DNA of 64,000 nucleotides. It comes from Cricetomys ansorgei (Eukaryota > Chordata > Mammalia > Rodentia > Nesomyidae). Under the pieces are notes generated by a model. The model was not told where the DNA came from. It saw only the letters and a list, made by a program, of their open reading frames with translations, and ran no database searches. Made by a program: the position numbers and the translations under genes. The number at the start of each line of letters is the position of its first letter. Position 1 is the stretch's first letter. This document shows, one piece after another, positions 43,969 to 55,300 of the stretch. The stretch is from the NCBI GenBank assembly GCA_026225945.1, contig JAMJFZ010000165.1:283501-347500 (forward strand), in the 5' to 3' direction.

Positions 43969-44181
43969 CTACGCGGGGTCCTGCCGGGCTCGTTTGGGAC
44001 TCTGCTGCTCCCCGGGCAGTGGGTTCCTCCTCGCTGAGAGATTCCTGAGGGAATGCAAGCTCTGCATTTGCTGCAGGCGCAGGGCGAGCTCCGCGTTACA
44101 GGCCTGCCGGACTGTCTCGGCCTTCTCTACGTTCCAGCTCAAAGCGACAGCCAGGGCCTTGGGGTCCTCCCTGGAGACCAG
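43969..44181 (-). CDS. Dffa: Dffa exon 6 and stop
   Basis: Acceptor cgctgcag; residues 262-331, [20 protein letters not shown] to PKRARQDPA, stop TAG at 43971-43969. Confidence 0.95.
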   Translation of the reverse strand: MVSREDPKALAVALSWNVEKAETVRQACNAELALRLQQMQSLHSLRNLSARRNPLPGEQQSPKRARQDPA

Positions 44182-47136
44182 CTGCAGCGAGAAGAGAGCC
44201 ACTGAGACGGTTGCTGGGGGCCGCTCGCCTGAGCCTGCGTCCCGCACCGCGGCCCAGGCTGGCCCCAGTGCACGGTGATGTGCCTCCCGGTCACCTGTCT
44301 TTTCTAACCGCTCTCAAGCCCAACGGGAAACCGAATCAAGCTCAAGCAACAGTCTCCTTCCCCTCTACCTAGAACTGGGAAGTCCCTGGCACACAGGGAA
44401 AGGAGAGGGTAAAGGACACCCGCCGGATGGACTCCCCGTGCCCAGCCACCAGCTGTCCACTCTATACAGCCAGCACAAGATGGGCCCCAGGCCTGCCTTC
44501 TTGTCCTCCCATGGTGTTGGGGACCAATCCCAGGGCCTCGTGACTGTTGGCTGAGTGCTGATCTTCACAGCCTAAGTCTGCCCTCGCGTGTGACTGTACT
44601 GGCCTCCGATAATTAGGGATCTCTGACTTCTACCTGGAAGCCACTCAGAAGCTTGCACCCTGCAGTTCCTCCCGGTAAGGTCATCATCAGTCTGGACTAG
44701 AGACTAACGTCTGATGACCCGAGGGAGTACGCCCCTTTTCTTTTAAAAGTGGCTTGGATGTGGATTGAATGAGATGTTTGCAAATGCCCTGGCTGTGTTA
44801 AAAGGCAAACTGGCAGCAGTGAGTCGGCTTGCAGAGCTGAAAGAAATCACATACATGCCTCTGTACCGTCAAACTACACTTCAGGGAAAGCCACACTCTG
44901 CAGTTCAGGGTCCCTAGTTCTGGCCCACCTCCAAATCCTGACTAGATAAACTCAGCTCTGGAGCAGGCTTCTCCTTCAGGGTGGTAAGGATCTGGCTTGT
45001 GAGTGCCATTTTGGAAGCCATCTCTCTGCTGATGCCTGTGTCAACCGAATCTAACTCTTCATTGAGGGCAGCTTTGGACTCTGCAAAGTAGACAAGAGAA
45101 AGCAGCAGGCTATGAAACCAAAAGCATCCAACCCAGCAGGCAGCCAATCAGTGGCTGAGAGAGAAGCACCCTTCTCGGGAGCTTGTCACCCTCACGGAAC
45201 TGGGCTGCCCTGCAGACAAGGCCGCACCTTCCAGGGTGCTCCCAGAGAAGCCAGAGTGGGGTCCTACCTTCCTGGTTGGGCAAGATGTTTCCCTCCTTCT
45301 CCAAGGCCTGGAGATAAAGTTGCAGGAGCTGCTTGGACTGGCGGGCTTCCTCTCTCTGGTCAAGTACCTGCTGGAGTGTGTTCTGGAGCCCTTGGACAGT
45401 GGCACAACTCTGGCAAAGTTCCTGAGCCAGCTCTGAACACGGGGTGTCGATGAGTGCCTGGCGGTCAGATAAAGGCTCTGAGAAACCTCCAGGTGGCGCT
45501 GTAGCTCAGACACGGCCACATGAGAACCGCTTCATCTTTTCCCCAAGTAACTTACTGCTGCTATTGACGGAGGTCGAGAGGAAAACACGTGACAGTTCCA
45601 AAATTCTAGTGTGAAAACTGGGAAAATGATGTATTGGTGTCTTGTTCAAAACAAAATCAAGCTTCCATTTAGAAATCCATTTGCAAGGCTAGAGAGATGG
45701 CTCAGCAGTGAAGAGCGTGCACCGCTCACAGAGGACCCGAGTTCCGCTCCCAGCACCCATGCTGGATGGCTCACAACCACCCGTAACCCCGGCTCCAGGG
45801 AGTCCACCCCTCTGGCCTACACAGCGCCTGTACACATGCGTACACCACCCCCAACACACACGCCCCACAGATAATTAAATGGTCCCCTCCTACCTCCCAA
45901 AAACAAGAAATCCAACATAGAATCTAAGGTGGGTGACTGGTCACTTTCACGATGAGTCCATTTAGAGAAGTCTTGAAGTGTATCATCACTGTTTTTACCG
46001 CGCTTGCGGTGTGCGCGTGTGTGGGCGTAAGGATGCTGGGGTGAGCGTGTGTGGCGAGCAGAAGACTTGTGAGGACCGATTTTCTCTACCATGTGGGTTT
46101 CGGGGATGAAACTGAGGTCACTGGGCTTGATGCCAAGTGCCGTTGCCCACTAAGCCATGTTGCTGGCCCCTGTTTCTTAAAAATACTTATTTTTGTTTGC
46201 ACGTGTGGATATGAGAAGATAGCCTGGCTTGTTGCATGGGTTCTGGGGCTCCGAACTCAGGTCATCAGGCCTGTGTTGTAAGTGCTTTTACCTGCTGAGC
46301 CATCTCTCCAACCCAAGATTCTGTTTTTAAAATGTAACCTACACTCAGTTTTGACACGGCACGTTCAACCTGTGAACAAGGAAAGACATTAGCTGTTTAT
46401 TCTAAATTTACCAGAAGGATAATTTTGAGTAGGCTCAGTGTATTTCGATATGCAACACTGGATTAAACATAGGTTTCCAGGCTGGAGAAATGCTCGGTGG
46501 GTAAGAGCACTTGTTGCTCTGGTAGAGGGCCCAGGTTTGACTCTCAGGATCCACATGTGACTCACAACCATCTCTAACCACAGGCGAGGGGAACTGACAG
46601 GCAAGCACATGTGCACATACGTGCACTCAGGCAAAACGTTCAGGTACATAAAGTAAAAAAAAATCTTAAAAAGAAAAGTGGGTTTAGGCAGGAGTCTCTT
46701 GAGAAGCCCACACCTATGTCTTGGATGTGTATTGTCATTTTGTGTGTGTGTGTGCGTGCGCGTGTGTTTTGAGACAGTCTTACTATGTAGCCCTTGCTGG
46801 TTTGGAACTGTGCACACCAGGCTGGCCTTGAGCTTACAGACTCCTGCCTCCCAAGTGCTGGAAGTACAGACACGAGCCACCGTGCCTGGCTTGTACTGTC
46901 CTTGGCCTGAGCATCTTAATGCCAGCGCTTAAATGTATATTAAAGCCTTTTCGTATAAACAACTTTGCTTCAAGAATAAATTTAAGGGGCTGGGGAGATG
47001 GCTCAATGGTTAAGAGCACTGACTGCTCTTCCGGAGGATCTGAGTTCAATTCGCAGTAACCGCACAGTGCCTCACAACCATCTATAATAGGACCAGATAC
47101 GCTCTTCTGGCATGCAGGTGTACATGCAGATAGAGC

Positions 47137-47193
<57 letters not shown>

Positions 47194-50100
47194 TAAATAA
47201 ATAGATGAATAGAAACTGGGCATGGTTGTACATGCCTATAATCCCATCCTTCGGGAGGTTGAGGCAGGAGAACTGCTGAGAGTTTGGGGTTAACTTAGCT
47301 ATAGAGATCCTTTTTCCAAAACAACAACAAACCAGGACTGAGAATGTAGCTCAGCTGGTAGCGTGTTGTCTGAAGCCCTAGGTCAGCATAAACTGGAAGA
47401 CAGCATGGTATGCACACATGTGATCCCAGTACTTGGGAGGCGGAATCAGGAAGATCAGAACCTTAGGTCATCTATGGCTAGTGGGAGTTTGAGGCCAGTT
47501 TGAGATACGTAAGATGAGTCTCAAATCAACAACAAAATTGCTTCACAAGGAAAAGACCAAACTGGTGACACTCTCGGGAGCGCCTCTAAACTCAGAGGCA
47601 TGTTAGCTTGCTATGCAGCTTAAGAAACATGCAAATTTCACAAAGCTAGGGTGTAGCCTGGAGACAGAGTGATTGCCTGTCATCCACAAAGCACTGGGTT
47701 AGATATCTAGCACTGAAAACAAGCAAACAGAGCCTAGGATAAAATGACCCTTGCTTTAAAATAAAGAAAAAAAGCTGGACATGGTGGTGCATGGCTTAAT
47801 CCCAACAAACAGTGGGGTGTACACTCCTGCAATCCTAGTACTACGGAGGCAGAGCAGGAGAAGCCAGCCTGGGCTACAAGAGACCCCAGCTCAGAAAAAC
47901 AAAACAGGGCTCAGTGAGTAAGTATGCTTGTTGCTTTTTCAGACAACTGGAGTTTGCCTCACAGCACCCCTGTCAGGCAGCTCTAGAAGATCTAATGCCC
48001 TTTTCTGGTCTCTGTGGATGCGTGCGCGCGCACACATACACACACACACAAATAAATCTTAGCAGGTCATAGTGGTGCACGCCTTTTTTCCCAGCCCTTA
48101 GGAGGCAAAAGCAGGTGTATTACTGTAAATTTCAGGATAGCCTGGTCTACAGAGTGAGTTCCAGAACAGCCAGAGCTATATAGTGAGACTCTATCTCTAA
48201 ACAAACAAACATTCATACATACATCTTTAAAAAGATCTTAAAAACTGCAAACACATAGACAATTAAAAGAAAAAATAAGAGATCAGCAGACAATTAAAAA
48301 ACGGAGTCACTACGGCAGGGAGGCTGGGGAGCGTGGTGGGCTGTGCAGGGGACTCACCTGGAGGTCCTCTTCCGACAGCAGGATGATGCTGGACAGGTCC
48401 TCTTTCAGCTGCCTGGCCACGTTCTTCCACTTCACCCCTGCCCGGCTGTCTGTTTCATCTGCATCGAAGGACTCTTGGGAAACCCAAGCCGTTCCTCCAT
48501 CTGATACAGAGAGAATGCCAGTCAGGCCAGCAATTCAGGGCTGGTATGTCTTCAACCCCAACACACAGCACCACGAGAATGTGCATGGCCTTCTGGCTGA
48601 GCACTCAGGATGATGTCACCGACTTCCAGGGATTCACAGGAAAGCCAGTCCCTACCTCGGGCCTTCATTCTCCCTCTTCTGGCTTCAATTTATTTCTGTG
48701 TGAAACTGCGCTGTATTTTTCAGAGAGAAACAACCTATAACATTTTTAATCACAGCCCTCAGTAGGCTGAGGCAGGAGGATGGCAGCAAGTTGGAGGCCA
48801 GCCTGATCTACAGAGTAAGACCTCATCTCTGAAGAAAAAAGGAATCAGCAGCCACTTAGCCCTAAGGGACGGTCACTATGGGCCAAGGGTCCTACCATAC
48901 CTCTTTGGTATGTAGTCTTTGTGCTTGGGTGTGTTCCTTTTTGGGAGGTATGGAGTTGGAATTTCATATAGCCCACGTTAGACTTGAATTCAGTATGTCG
49001 TTGAGCCTAGGACTGCTTTCTGATCCTCCTGTTTCTTACCCCTAAGTGCTGGGTCACAGGGGTTTGCCAGCATGCTTGGCTGTGTTCTGTTTTTGTATAT
49101 GAAAATATTCACTCTCACCAGCACTCCTCCTGAGAGTGGTGAGGGTAGAGACTGATCCCTTCCTTGGTTGGGACAGCTAAAGGGACAGCAAACAGAGTGG
49201 CGGGTGACAAAGCCATGGCTGAAGGGTGAGTTCCTCAACGTAGGTAGCAATGGTCTTTTCCAAAGATGCTTCTCTAGTTCTTTGACCAGTGCCATTCAAC
49301 TCTGAGTGTGCAGTGATGGTGGTGATGGCGGCACCATCACCCTCTACTGAGACCTACTATGTGGATCACCTACTGTAGTAGCCACCTACTGCGTGCTGGA
49401 TAAGATCAGTCACTACCACGAAGCCTTGGACAATGTCTGGAGACATTCTTGGTTGTCGCAGTTGGGACACACAGACACTGTAATCATTATTTCAATAAGG
49501 ATCCAGCAGGCTGTGTAATTTGTCCAGTCGCCTGGCTAGAAACGGCAGAGCTAAGACTCACGCCCCTCACCACCCCGATTTCATTGACACGCTGGGTTCC
49601 AGTTGCTGTGGGTCTGGGTTAGACGTCTCACTCATCTTCAGCCCCAGGCCTTAGCACCTGCCTGGCACACGGAGGGGCTTGGGTAAACACTGGCTCTGAC
49701 AGTGCTTAGACAGCCAGACAAAAGGCAGCCACTCGGCTCTGCAGCTAAGCGAGTCGTGACGGCCGCTGGCTGGACAGACTGAATTTCTCACCCGAGTCGT
49801 TGTATGTCCACTTCTCATTACAGGCCAACGCCACAAACTTCGTATGGGAGGGGAGACAGAGGAAGTAGTCATCGTCGTCCACTATTGTACCGTCCTCTGC
49901 CAGGACCAGGGTGATCGGTGCCAGGGACTCATCAATGGCCAATATTTCACGGGCTGGGAAGAATAAAATTGTTTGGCAGGTGACAAACATCCATAAGGAA
50001 ATTACGCCTGTCTCCGTACTCTCATGTGGGCCCCGAGAGCTCCCTACAATTCCCGGTAGAAAATGATAGATACAATCACAACCGTAACTCTTGTTCTAAC

Positions 50101-51637
50101 GTAACATCTATCAGGTGCCTGGTACCGTTCTAACTACCTTTCAAGTAAACAACTAACCCTGTGAGGGAGCTACTAACATGTTTCTAGACTTACAATGAAC
50201 CCAAGCTTGGAGAGGTTAAGTAACTTATTCCAAACCCCATAGTAAGCGGCACAGCTGGAATTTACATTTTCTAAAATTGTATACGAATGGATGCTTTTTT
50301 CTGAATGTATGTGTGTGGACCACATGCATGCCTTGTTCCCACGGAGGCCAGAAGAGGGTGAACCCAGATACTCTGCGAGAGCAGCCAGTGCTTTTAACAG
50401 CCGAGCCATCTCTCCCGCCTCCAAACTGGGATTTAAAGCCAACATGGCTCCTGAAAATGTGTTTCCCACAGCCACTCTGCACCCTCACAAGGAAGGAGTT
50501 TGAATCTACTTAAAATAAGCACCCAATCAGAGACTAGTCTGATTACTTGTACACTTATTCTGTGGTCATCTTAAATTCTACATACTAAATGTCAGGAAAA
50601 AAGAAAGAGAAGTACTTTCTTTTCTTTGTAGCTATCTTCCTTTGCAGCTGTTCTAGTCCAATGGAAAATACAATAGCAGCAGAAGCTTGTCTCAGTGTCT
50701 TCCCTGCCAGGCAAGACGCTTTCCACAATGCTGTCATCACCCAAAATAGAACAGCCAGTCTTCTATAGGCTCAGCTGCAGAGAACACAGCCTCTGTGCCC
50801 AGGATACCCAGTCAGTGCACTGAAGTGGCACTAAAATGGAAGCAACCTAGTGCCAGGGGTGAAAGGCAAACACTGATGTGGCAGAATCCATCACCAAACC
50901 AAACCCTGCTCTCAGTGGCTTTCGGGGAGCGCTGCACAGCCTAGCACACACTGTGACTACACGCCCGGGGCTAGGTTACACGCAAGACCTACAGAACTGC
51001 TCTGGGTACACAATTTGTTGCTAAGGGCTAATAACGCTTGTAAATAACTGGAACATACCATCTCATCTAAGAGTCCCAGCAATCCTTTGAAGCAGGGCTG
51101 GAAATACACCCACCACGCTGCTGATTAAACTAAGGGTCCAAAGACGATTAGCGCAAGGTCGAGCAAACCTGGGTCAGCTCCCGTTCCTCGACTCGGCTCT
51201 AAGGGGCAGGCACTGCCATCCCTCTTAATACAACGGGTACTGACCGGGAACACCCCACCCCTCCAGGGGCTCAGGGCCGTCTCTGTGAGCCCCAATGGAG
51301 AGAACGCACTAGACTCCGTTCTGTTCGAGATCAGGCCATTGAGCCTGGATCTGCATAGAGCTTCCCGGCCCCTTCAAGAGTCTCTCACCCGAGATAAGTA
51401 AAGACGCCAGGAACCTGTCACTCGCCAGACCCACGTGGGCCTGCAGTCCCCAGAATCCGCGGTCACCTTCCCGACCCCGCCCGGTCCCCTCAGCAGCCAA
51501 CCTTTGCTCCTCAGCTCCTCGAGGCAAGAGGCCGCCACGCCGTGCTGATCGCGGCTGTGGTTTCGGCGCAGCAGACACGGTTTGAGAGGCCGAACATCGT
51601 CTGGGTCCGGGGCGCTGGCACCCCGAGACAGCTCCAT
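43969..51637 (-). CDS. Dffa: DNA fragmentation factor subunit alpha, DFF45/ICAD (whole gene, 6 exons)
   Basis: Chaperone and inhibitor of the apoptotic nuclease CAD (DFFB). Caspase-3 cuts it at two sites and frees the nuclease. The six exons sum to 996 bases: 331 residues plus stop, the human length. Seen: CIDE-N domain at about residues 17-96 ([36 protein letters not shown]), first caspase site DETD at Asp117, CAD-binding helical domain, second site DSVD at Asp224, and C-terminal nuclear-localisation-like PKRARQDPA. All introns are GT-AG. The start ATG gives [14 protein letters not shown], variable as in other species. The short isoform DFF35 would use exon extension, not tested here. Confidence 0.96.
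44929..45080 (-). CDS. Dffa: Dffa exon 5 (second caspase site)
   Basis: Acceptor actttgcag, donor gtgggc; residues 211-261. DSVD ends at Asp224, followed by TGISRE as in human. Confidence 0.95.
45268..45457 (-). CDS. Dffa: Dffa exon 4
   Basis: Acceptor gaccgccag, donor gtagga; residues 148-210, [14 protein letters not shown] and a coiled Gln/Leu-rich helix [18 protein letters not shown]. Confidence 0.95.
45486..45500 (+). promoter_or_regulatory. Candidate CTCF site in Dffa intron 3
   Basis: CCTCCAGGTGGCGCT, about 30 bp upstream (in the gene sense) of Dffa exon 4; good core match, no SINE around it. Confidence 0.45.
45687..48215. repeat. Dense SINE cluster in Dffa intron 3
   Basis: B2 + 45687-45890; B3 - 46000-46168; B2 - 46180-46314; B2 + 46480-46672; B1 - 46745-46892; B2 + 46985-47142 running into (AT)n 47143-47190; B1 + 47215-47322; ID-B1 composite 47333-47535; ID + 47645-47740; B1 + 47772-47900; B2 + 47903-48057; B1 + 48060-48215. 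Almost nothing of the intron is left unassigned. Confidence 0.8.
48358..48500 (-). CDS. Dffa: Dffa exon 3 (first caspase site)
   Basis: Acceptor tatcag, donor gtgagt; residues 100-147. DADETD ends at Asp117, the first caspase-3 cleavage site; then [19 protein letters not shown]. Confidence 0.95.
48745..49085. repeat. B1 fragments in Dffa intron 2
   Basis: Plus B1 remnant 48745-48840 and minus B1-like remnant 48930-49085. The rest of the intron to 49791 has no recognised feature. Confidence 0.55.
49792..49953 (-). CDS. Dffa: Dffa exon 2
   Basis: Acceptor cttcccag, donor gtgaga; residues 46-99, [40 protein letters not shown]. Confidence 0.96.
50290..50440 (-). repeat. B2/B3 SINE fragment in Dffa intron 1
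   Basis: Ends AGCAGCCAGTGCTTTTAACAGCCGAGCCATCTCTCCCG, the reversed B2 head. 50441-51400 is unremarkable intron. Confidence 0.75.
51502..51637 (-). CDS. Dffa: Dffa exon 1 coding part
   Basis: 45 codons plus one base; ATG at 51637-51635, donor gttggc. Encodes the first part of the CIDE-N domain. Confidence 0.94.
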
Positions 51638-51717
51638 CCTCCTCAAAGTGCCACCAGACAGACTCTGGGAAATCCCGGGGAGCTCAAAGCCGCTTCCCGA
51701 TCCCCCGCTCTCGCGGG

Positions 51718-51836
51718 CTGCCGGGAGATGTAGTTCTCTCCGTAGCAAGTTCGCGAGAAGCAAGGCATGCTGGGAGGTGTAGTTCTACTGTCGGCTAGTC
51801 ACGTGGTTCCAGGGCACGACGGGAGTTGTAGTTTCT
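51718..51836 (-). promoter_or_regulatory. Three ZNF143/THAP11 (SBS-like) boxes at 49-bp spacing
   Basis: Copies at 51718-51737, 51765-51786 and 51815-51836. Each has GGGAG followed by (A/G/T)TGTAGTT, with GGGAG starting at 51723, 51772 and 51821. The middle copy, read on minus as ACTACACCTCCCAGCATGC, is close to the full SBS consensus. Such boxes activate housekeeping promoters. Confidence 0.7.
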
Positions 51837-52072
51837 GGGTTTAAAGCCAGGGGCGGGGATTCAGCTCAGGAAAAGGGGACAAGGTTGGTTGGTTTGGTTT
51901 TTTTCCTCTTTTCTTCTTTTCCCTGCCCTCTCTTCTTCCCACCTCCCACCCCTTCCCACCTTCTCTTCTTTGAAACACTGTATGACAGAACACAAGATCT
52001 CATGGATAAGTACAGTTCTACGCTACATTGCCAGCCATGTTTTTATGTTTTATTTAAGAGTTGCCATTGATC

Positions 52073-52205
52073 TGGGTATAGTGGTGCACGCCTTTAACCC
52101 TCAGGAGGCAGAGGCAGGAGGATCTTTGTGAGTTCCAGGGCAGCCTGGTCTACACAGTGAGTTTCAGGACAGCCAGAGTTACATTAAAGAGAGACCTTGT
52201 CTAAA
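52073..52205 (+). repeat. B1 SINE
   Basis: GGTATAGTGGTGCACGCCTTTAACC start and standard B1 body. Confidence 0.85.
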
Positions 52206-52228
52206 AATCAATTTCTCTCTTTCTTCTT

Positions 52229-52610
52229 ATCTATCTATCTGTTGGGCCCTATGAGGCCTATTGTCCGAGACCTGTCTTTCTTCCGCATAGTGGTGACTCA
52301 GCATAGCCTGCTCTACCTAGCAACTGCCATGTAACAGACCACCACTGGCCCGCCGCTCTCACACCACTTTACTCCTCCCTCTTATGTAAGCTCACCCCAT
52401 CCCAAGTACCGCCCTATTTACAGCCTATTTAAGGGGCTGACTTGTTCAGTAAAAGCGAGTTCCTGCTTCGACAGTTCTCCCGGCTCGATGTGTCTTTTCT
52501 CCCGGTGGGGGAGTGGTTGGGCAGTCGATACTCACCATCCCGCTCAGCGCTGAGGGGGTACAGGCTGGTCCCACTGCCCCTCAATGACTCATTCTGTCAG
52601 AATACCCGAC

Positions 52611-52653
<43 letters not shown>
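52229..52653. repeat. (TATC)n microsatellite split by the LTR
   Basis: TATC units lie on both sides: about 3 before the LTR and about 10 after it (52612-52652), followed by CCTT repeats to about 52698. Confidence 0.9.
52240..52611 (+). mobile_element. Solo ERV LTR inserted in a TATC microsatellite
   Basis: 372 bp, TGTTGGGCCC to ACCCGACA, flanked by the 6-base duplication TCTATC. It has a TATTTAAGG promoter-like box (about 52425), then a CAGTAAAAGC-type start of R. Six-base duplications and a TGTTGG start fit class II (ERVK/IAP-like) elements. No internal sequence is present. Confidence 0.75.
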
Positions 52654-52749
52654 ATCTATCTCCCCCCTTCTTCCCTCCCTCCTTCCTTCCTTCCTTCCAC
52701 ATTTTACACGTGCTGGGCAAATGCTCTATCACAGAGCTACGTCACCAGA

Positions 52750-52935
52750 CCTTTTTATTACTATTATTATTGCTATATATTATATATATTATATGTAATA
52801 TATATACTGTTATTATTATTATTATTTTGACAGGGTCTTGCTAAGTTGCCCAGACAAGCCTTGAACCCATTATCCTCCTGCCTCAGCCTCCTAAGTAGCT
52901 AGAATTACAGAAACATATCCCTGTGCCTGGCTGAT
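52750..52935. repeat. AT-rich simple repeat and B1 remnant (-)
   Basis: TATTATTATTGC, TATATATTATATG and ATTATT runs at 52750-52828, then a reversed B1 remnant (GACAGGGTCTTGCTAAGTTGCCC). Confidence 0.75.
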
Positions 52936-53019
52936 TTTGTGACTTTTGAAGTTACAGTGTTCAAAGGATACAATTTACAAGCAAGTTCAAAGGTTAAGTA
53001 AACATTTCACATTAAGTTA

Positions 53020-53200
53020 AATGGTTGGCAAGTAGGCTCAGTAGGTGAAGGTTCTTGCTGCCACGCCTGATGACCCGAGTTTGATCCCAGGGACCAACAC
53101 GATAGAGAAAGAGAACAGATTTCCAAAACGTTGTCCTCTGATCTCCAGAAGCACAATGTGACATTTGTAAGTGTGTGTGTGTGTGTGTGTGTGTGTGTCT
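53020..53200 (+). repeat. B3 SINE with (GT)n tail
   Basis: GCAAGTAGGCTCAGTAGGTGAAGGTTCTTGCTGCCACGCCTGATGACC is the B3 head; (GT)n at 53169-53197. Confidence 0.85.
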
Positions 53201-54120
53201 GTACATCTCCCACATAGCCCCAAGATGGCAGATGGTAACAGGTCACAAAAAAGACCTCCAGACCTAATTCCCAGCCTCACACACACAGGCCTGTCTCCCA
53301 GAAACGCCTCCATAGCACCCCCCCACCCCAAATCTTGCTATCCTCTCTCCTCCCAGCCAATCAAATTCAGCCACTCCAACCCTTCTCCACCTGAATCGCC
53401 TTTTTTCCCTTTCCCACTCAGGACCCCACATAACCTATCATTTTGCCTAAGGGCCTCATCTGTCTCCTCTCTACCCAAAGGCAGTTTTTTGTCCATTTGG
53501 GGAGGAATATCCCTCTTTCCCTGTTCCTTCCTGCTTCCTGCCTTCTGTCCCTCTAGGGCAAATGCATCTTCTTTGTGGAAAGAATCTGGTGTGTGGTGTG
53601 TTCTGTGCTGTGTCTGAGGTCCTTTCATACGCACAAATAAATGTGGTAATATTATTAAGTAAAAAAATAAAGAGCTGGTCTACTTATTTCTCTTAATTTT
53701 TTTCTTTTGTAAATGAAGCAATAAAGTGGTTTATTTATTTATTTGTACGTGTGTGTTTCTGGGTGTTAATGCCTGTTTGTGCAAGATGCCTACCTGGAAT
53801 TCAGAGAACAACTTCTGCTGTCATCCTCAGGTTATTTCCAAGTTTTATTTGTGCTGGAGTCTCTTTCTGGAACCTTGACAAGTAGGCCAGGCTAGCCAGC
53901 GCTTCTAGGGATCTATCTGTCTCCCACCTCCTGTCTTGCCTTCTCTGGGATAACAGGCAAGTTCCACCTTCCTTTATTACTTTCTTTTCGATGCAGTCAT
54001 TCACTGAACCTACCTCTCACTGATTGGCTAGACTTGGTGGCCAGCAAGACCCCAGAATCCTAACAAACAGGCAAAATCATATGCTCATGCTTGTACAGTA
54101 ATTATACATCTACCAGATCC
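53201..54120. other. Dffa-Pex14 spacer, unassigned
   Basis: Pyrimidine-rich block 53220-53640 with an AATAAA near 53636 and a 148-codon open frame without family likeness. A weak RSINE-like segment lies near 53875-53965. No supported gene. Confidence 0.4.
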
Positions 54121-54129
54121 CTTACATTT

Positions 54130-55047
54130 TTGTTTTTGTTTTGTTTTTTGAGACAGGGTTTCTCTGTTGTAACTCTGGCTGCCCCAGAACAGGTAGACCA
54201 GGTTGGCCTCGAACTCAGAGATCTGCCTGCCTCTGCCTCCCGAGTGCTGGAATTAAAGGCATATGCCACTACCAGCTTGTTTTATTCTTCGTTTTTTGTT
54301 TTTAAAAGATGGTCTCATGTAGTCCAGGCTGGCCTCAAACTTGCTATATAGTTGAAGATGATGAACTTGAACCTGTTAAGTGCTAGGATTGTAGGTCTGC
54401 ACCACTGTGCCTGGCTTCTGTCAGGTGGTTTATGAAGTTCACTGTTCAGGCTAACAGGTGAGAAAGGAATGTTGATAAAGTCAAAGGTCATGTAAGTTTG
54501 AGTCATTACAAAGGTAGATACAGTTCAATACCTACTTTAATAGATATTGCTCAGAAATGGGATTATTGTCTCCATACAGGCAGACTTAATAGTGGTTTTT
54601 ATTATTTGGGTGGTTTTTTTTTTTTTTAACTCTCAATTGTTAAGAAATGCAAGTGAGATTTGTGAGGGGTTGTATCCCTTAATCTTTCCTGGTCTTTCTA
54701 TCCCACCTGAATCTGTAAGATACCCTGACCGTCAGATTATCTTGAAGGAAGTCAGCTTTAAACATAGAATGTTCATTTTCAGTCTTGCCAAAAATACGAC
54801 AAAGACACATAAGAAAAGAGTTTAAAAGATTTATTTTATGTGTATGCATGTTTCACTTGCATGTGTCTCTGTACACTACACACTTGCCTGGTGTCTGTTG
54901 AAGCCAGAAGAAGACAGCTGAGGCCCTGGAACTGGAAGTCTGGAAGGTTGTGAGCCACCAGGTGGGTGTTGGGAACCAAACCCAGGGTTCTCTGCAAGTA
55001 CAGCCAATGCCCTTAATTGCTGGGCTGTGTTACCAGCCATCTCTCCT
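54130..55047 (-). repeat. Two B1 (54130-54285, 54295-54418) and B2 (54825-55047), minus
   Basis: Two successive reversed B1 copies, the first close to consensus. The B2 is reversed with ATTTTATGTGTATGCATGTTT and a degraded head. Confidence 0.8.
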
Positions 55048-55169
55048 TAGCTACACTAAAAGGTTGCTACATAGCAATGACAGGAGGGCATTGTTGCAGA
55101 CTGTTGCTTTAGGCCCCATAAATTGGGCCAAAAATCAAAATACAGATTAAAGACAGCTAATGCTAGAAG

Positions 55170-55300
55170 TCTTGCCTAGCTTGAACAAGATCTTAAGTTT
55201 GATTCCTAGTTTTGGGGGGAAAGAAAGAAGGAAGGAAGGAAGGATGGAAGGAAAGAAAGAAAGAAGGGGAAGAAAGGAAATAAATAAATAAATAAATAAG
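55170..55300 (+). repeat. ID-like element with (GAAA/GGAA)n and (AAAT)n tail
   Basis: AAGTCTTGCCTAGCTTGAACAAG resembles the ID core; its A-rich tail expanded to GAAA, GGAA and AAAT repeats. Confidence 0.6.

Larger units (their letters stand above)
51400..51850 (-). promoter_or_regulatory. Dffa: Dffa CpG-rich promoter
   Basis: CpG-rich DNA around exon 1 with no TATA box. It contains three ZNF143/THAP11-like boxes and an E-box CACGTG at 51800-51805. Confidence 0.7.

Noticed and set aside
47143..47190. (AT)n as a cruciform or origin element
   Set aside because: It is the expanded tail of a B2 SINE.
53171..53617. 148-codon frame in the Dffa-Pex14 spacer as a gene
   Set aside because: Begins in a GT repeat, no domain, no splice context; kept only as an unexplained block.
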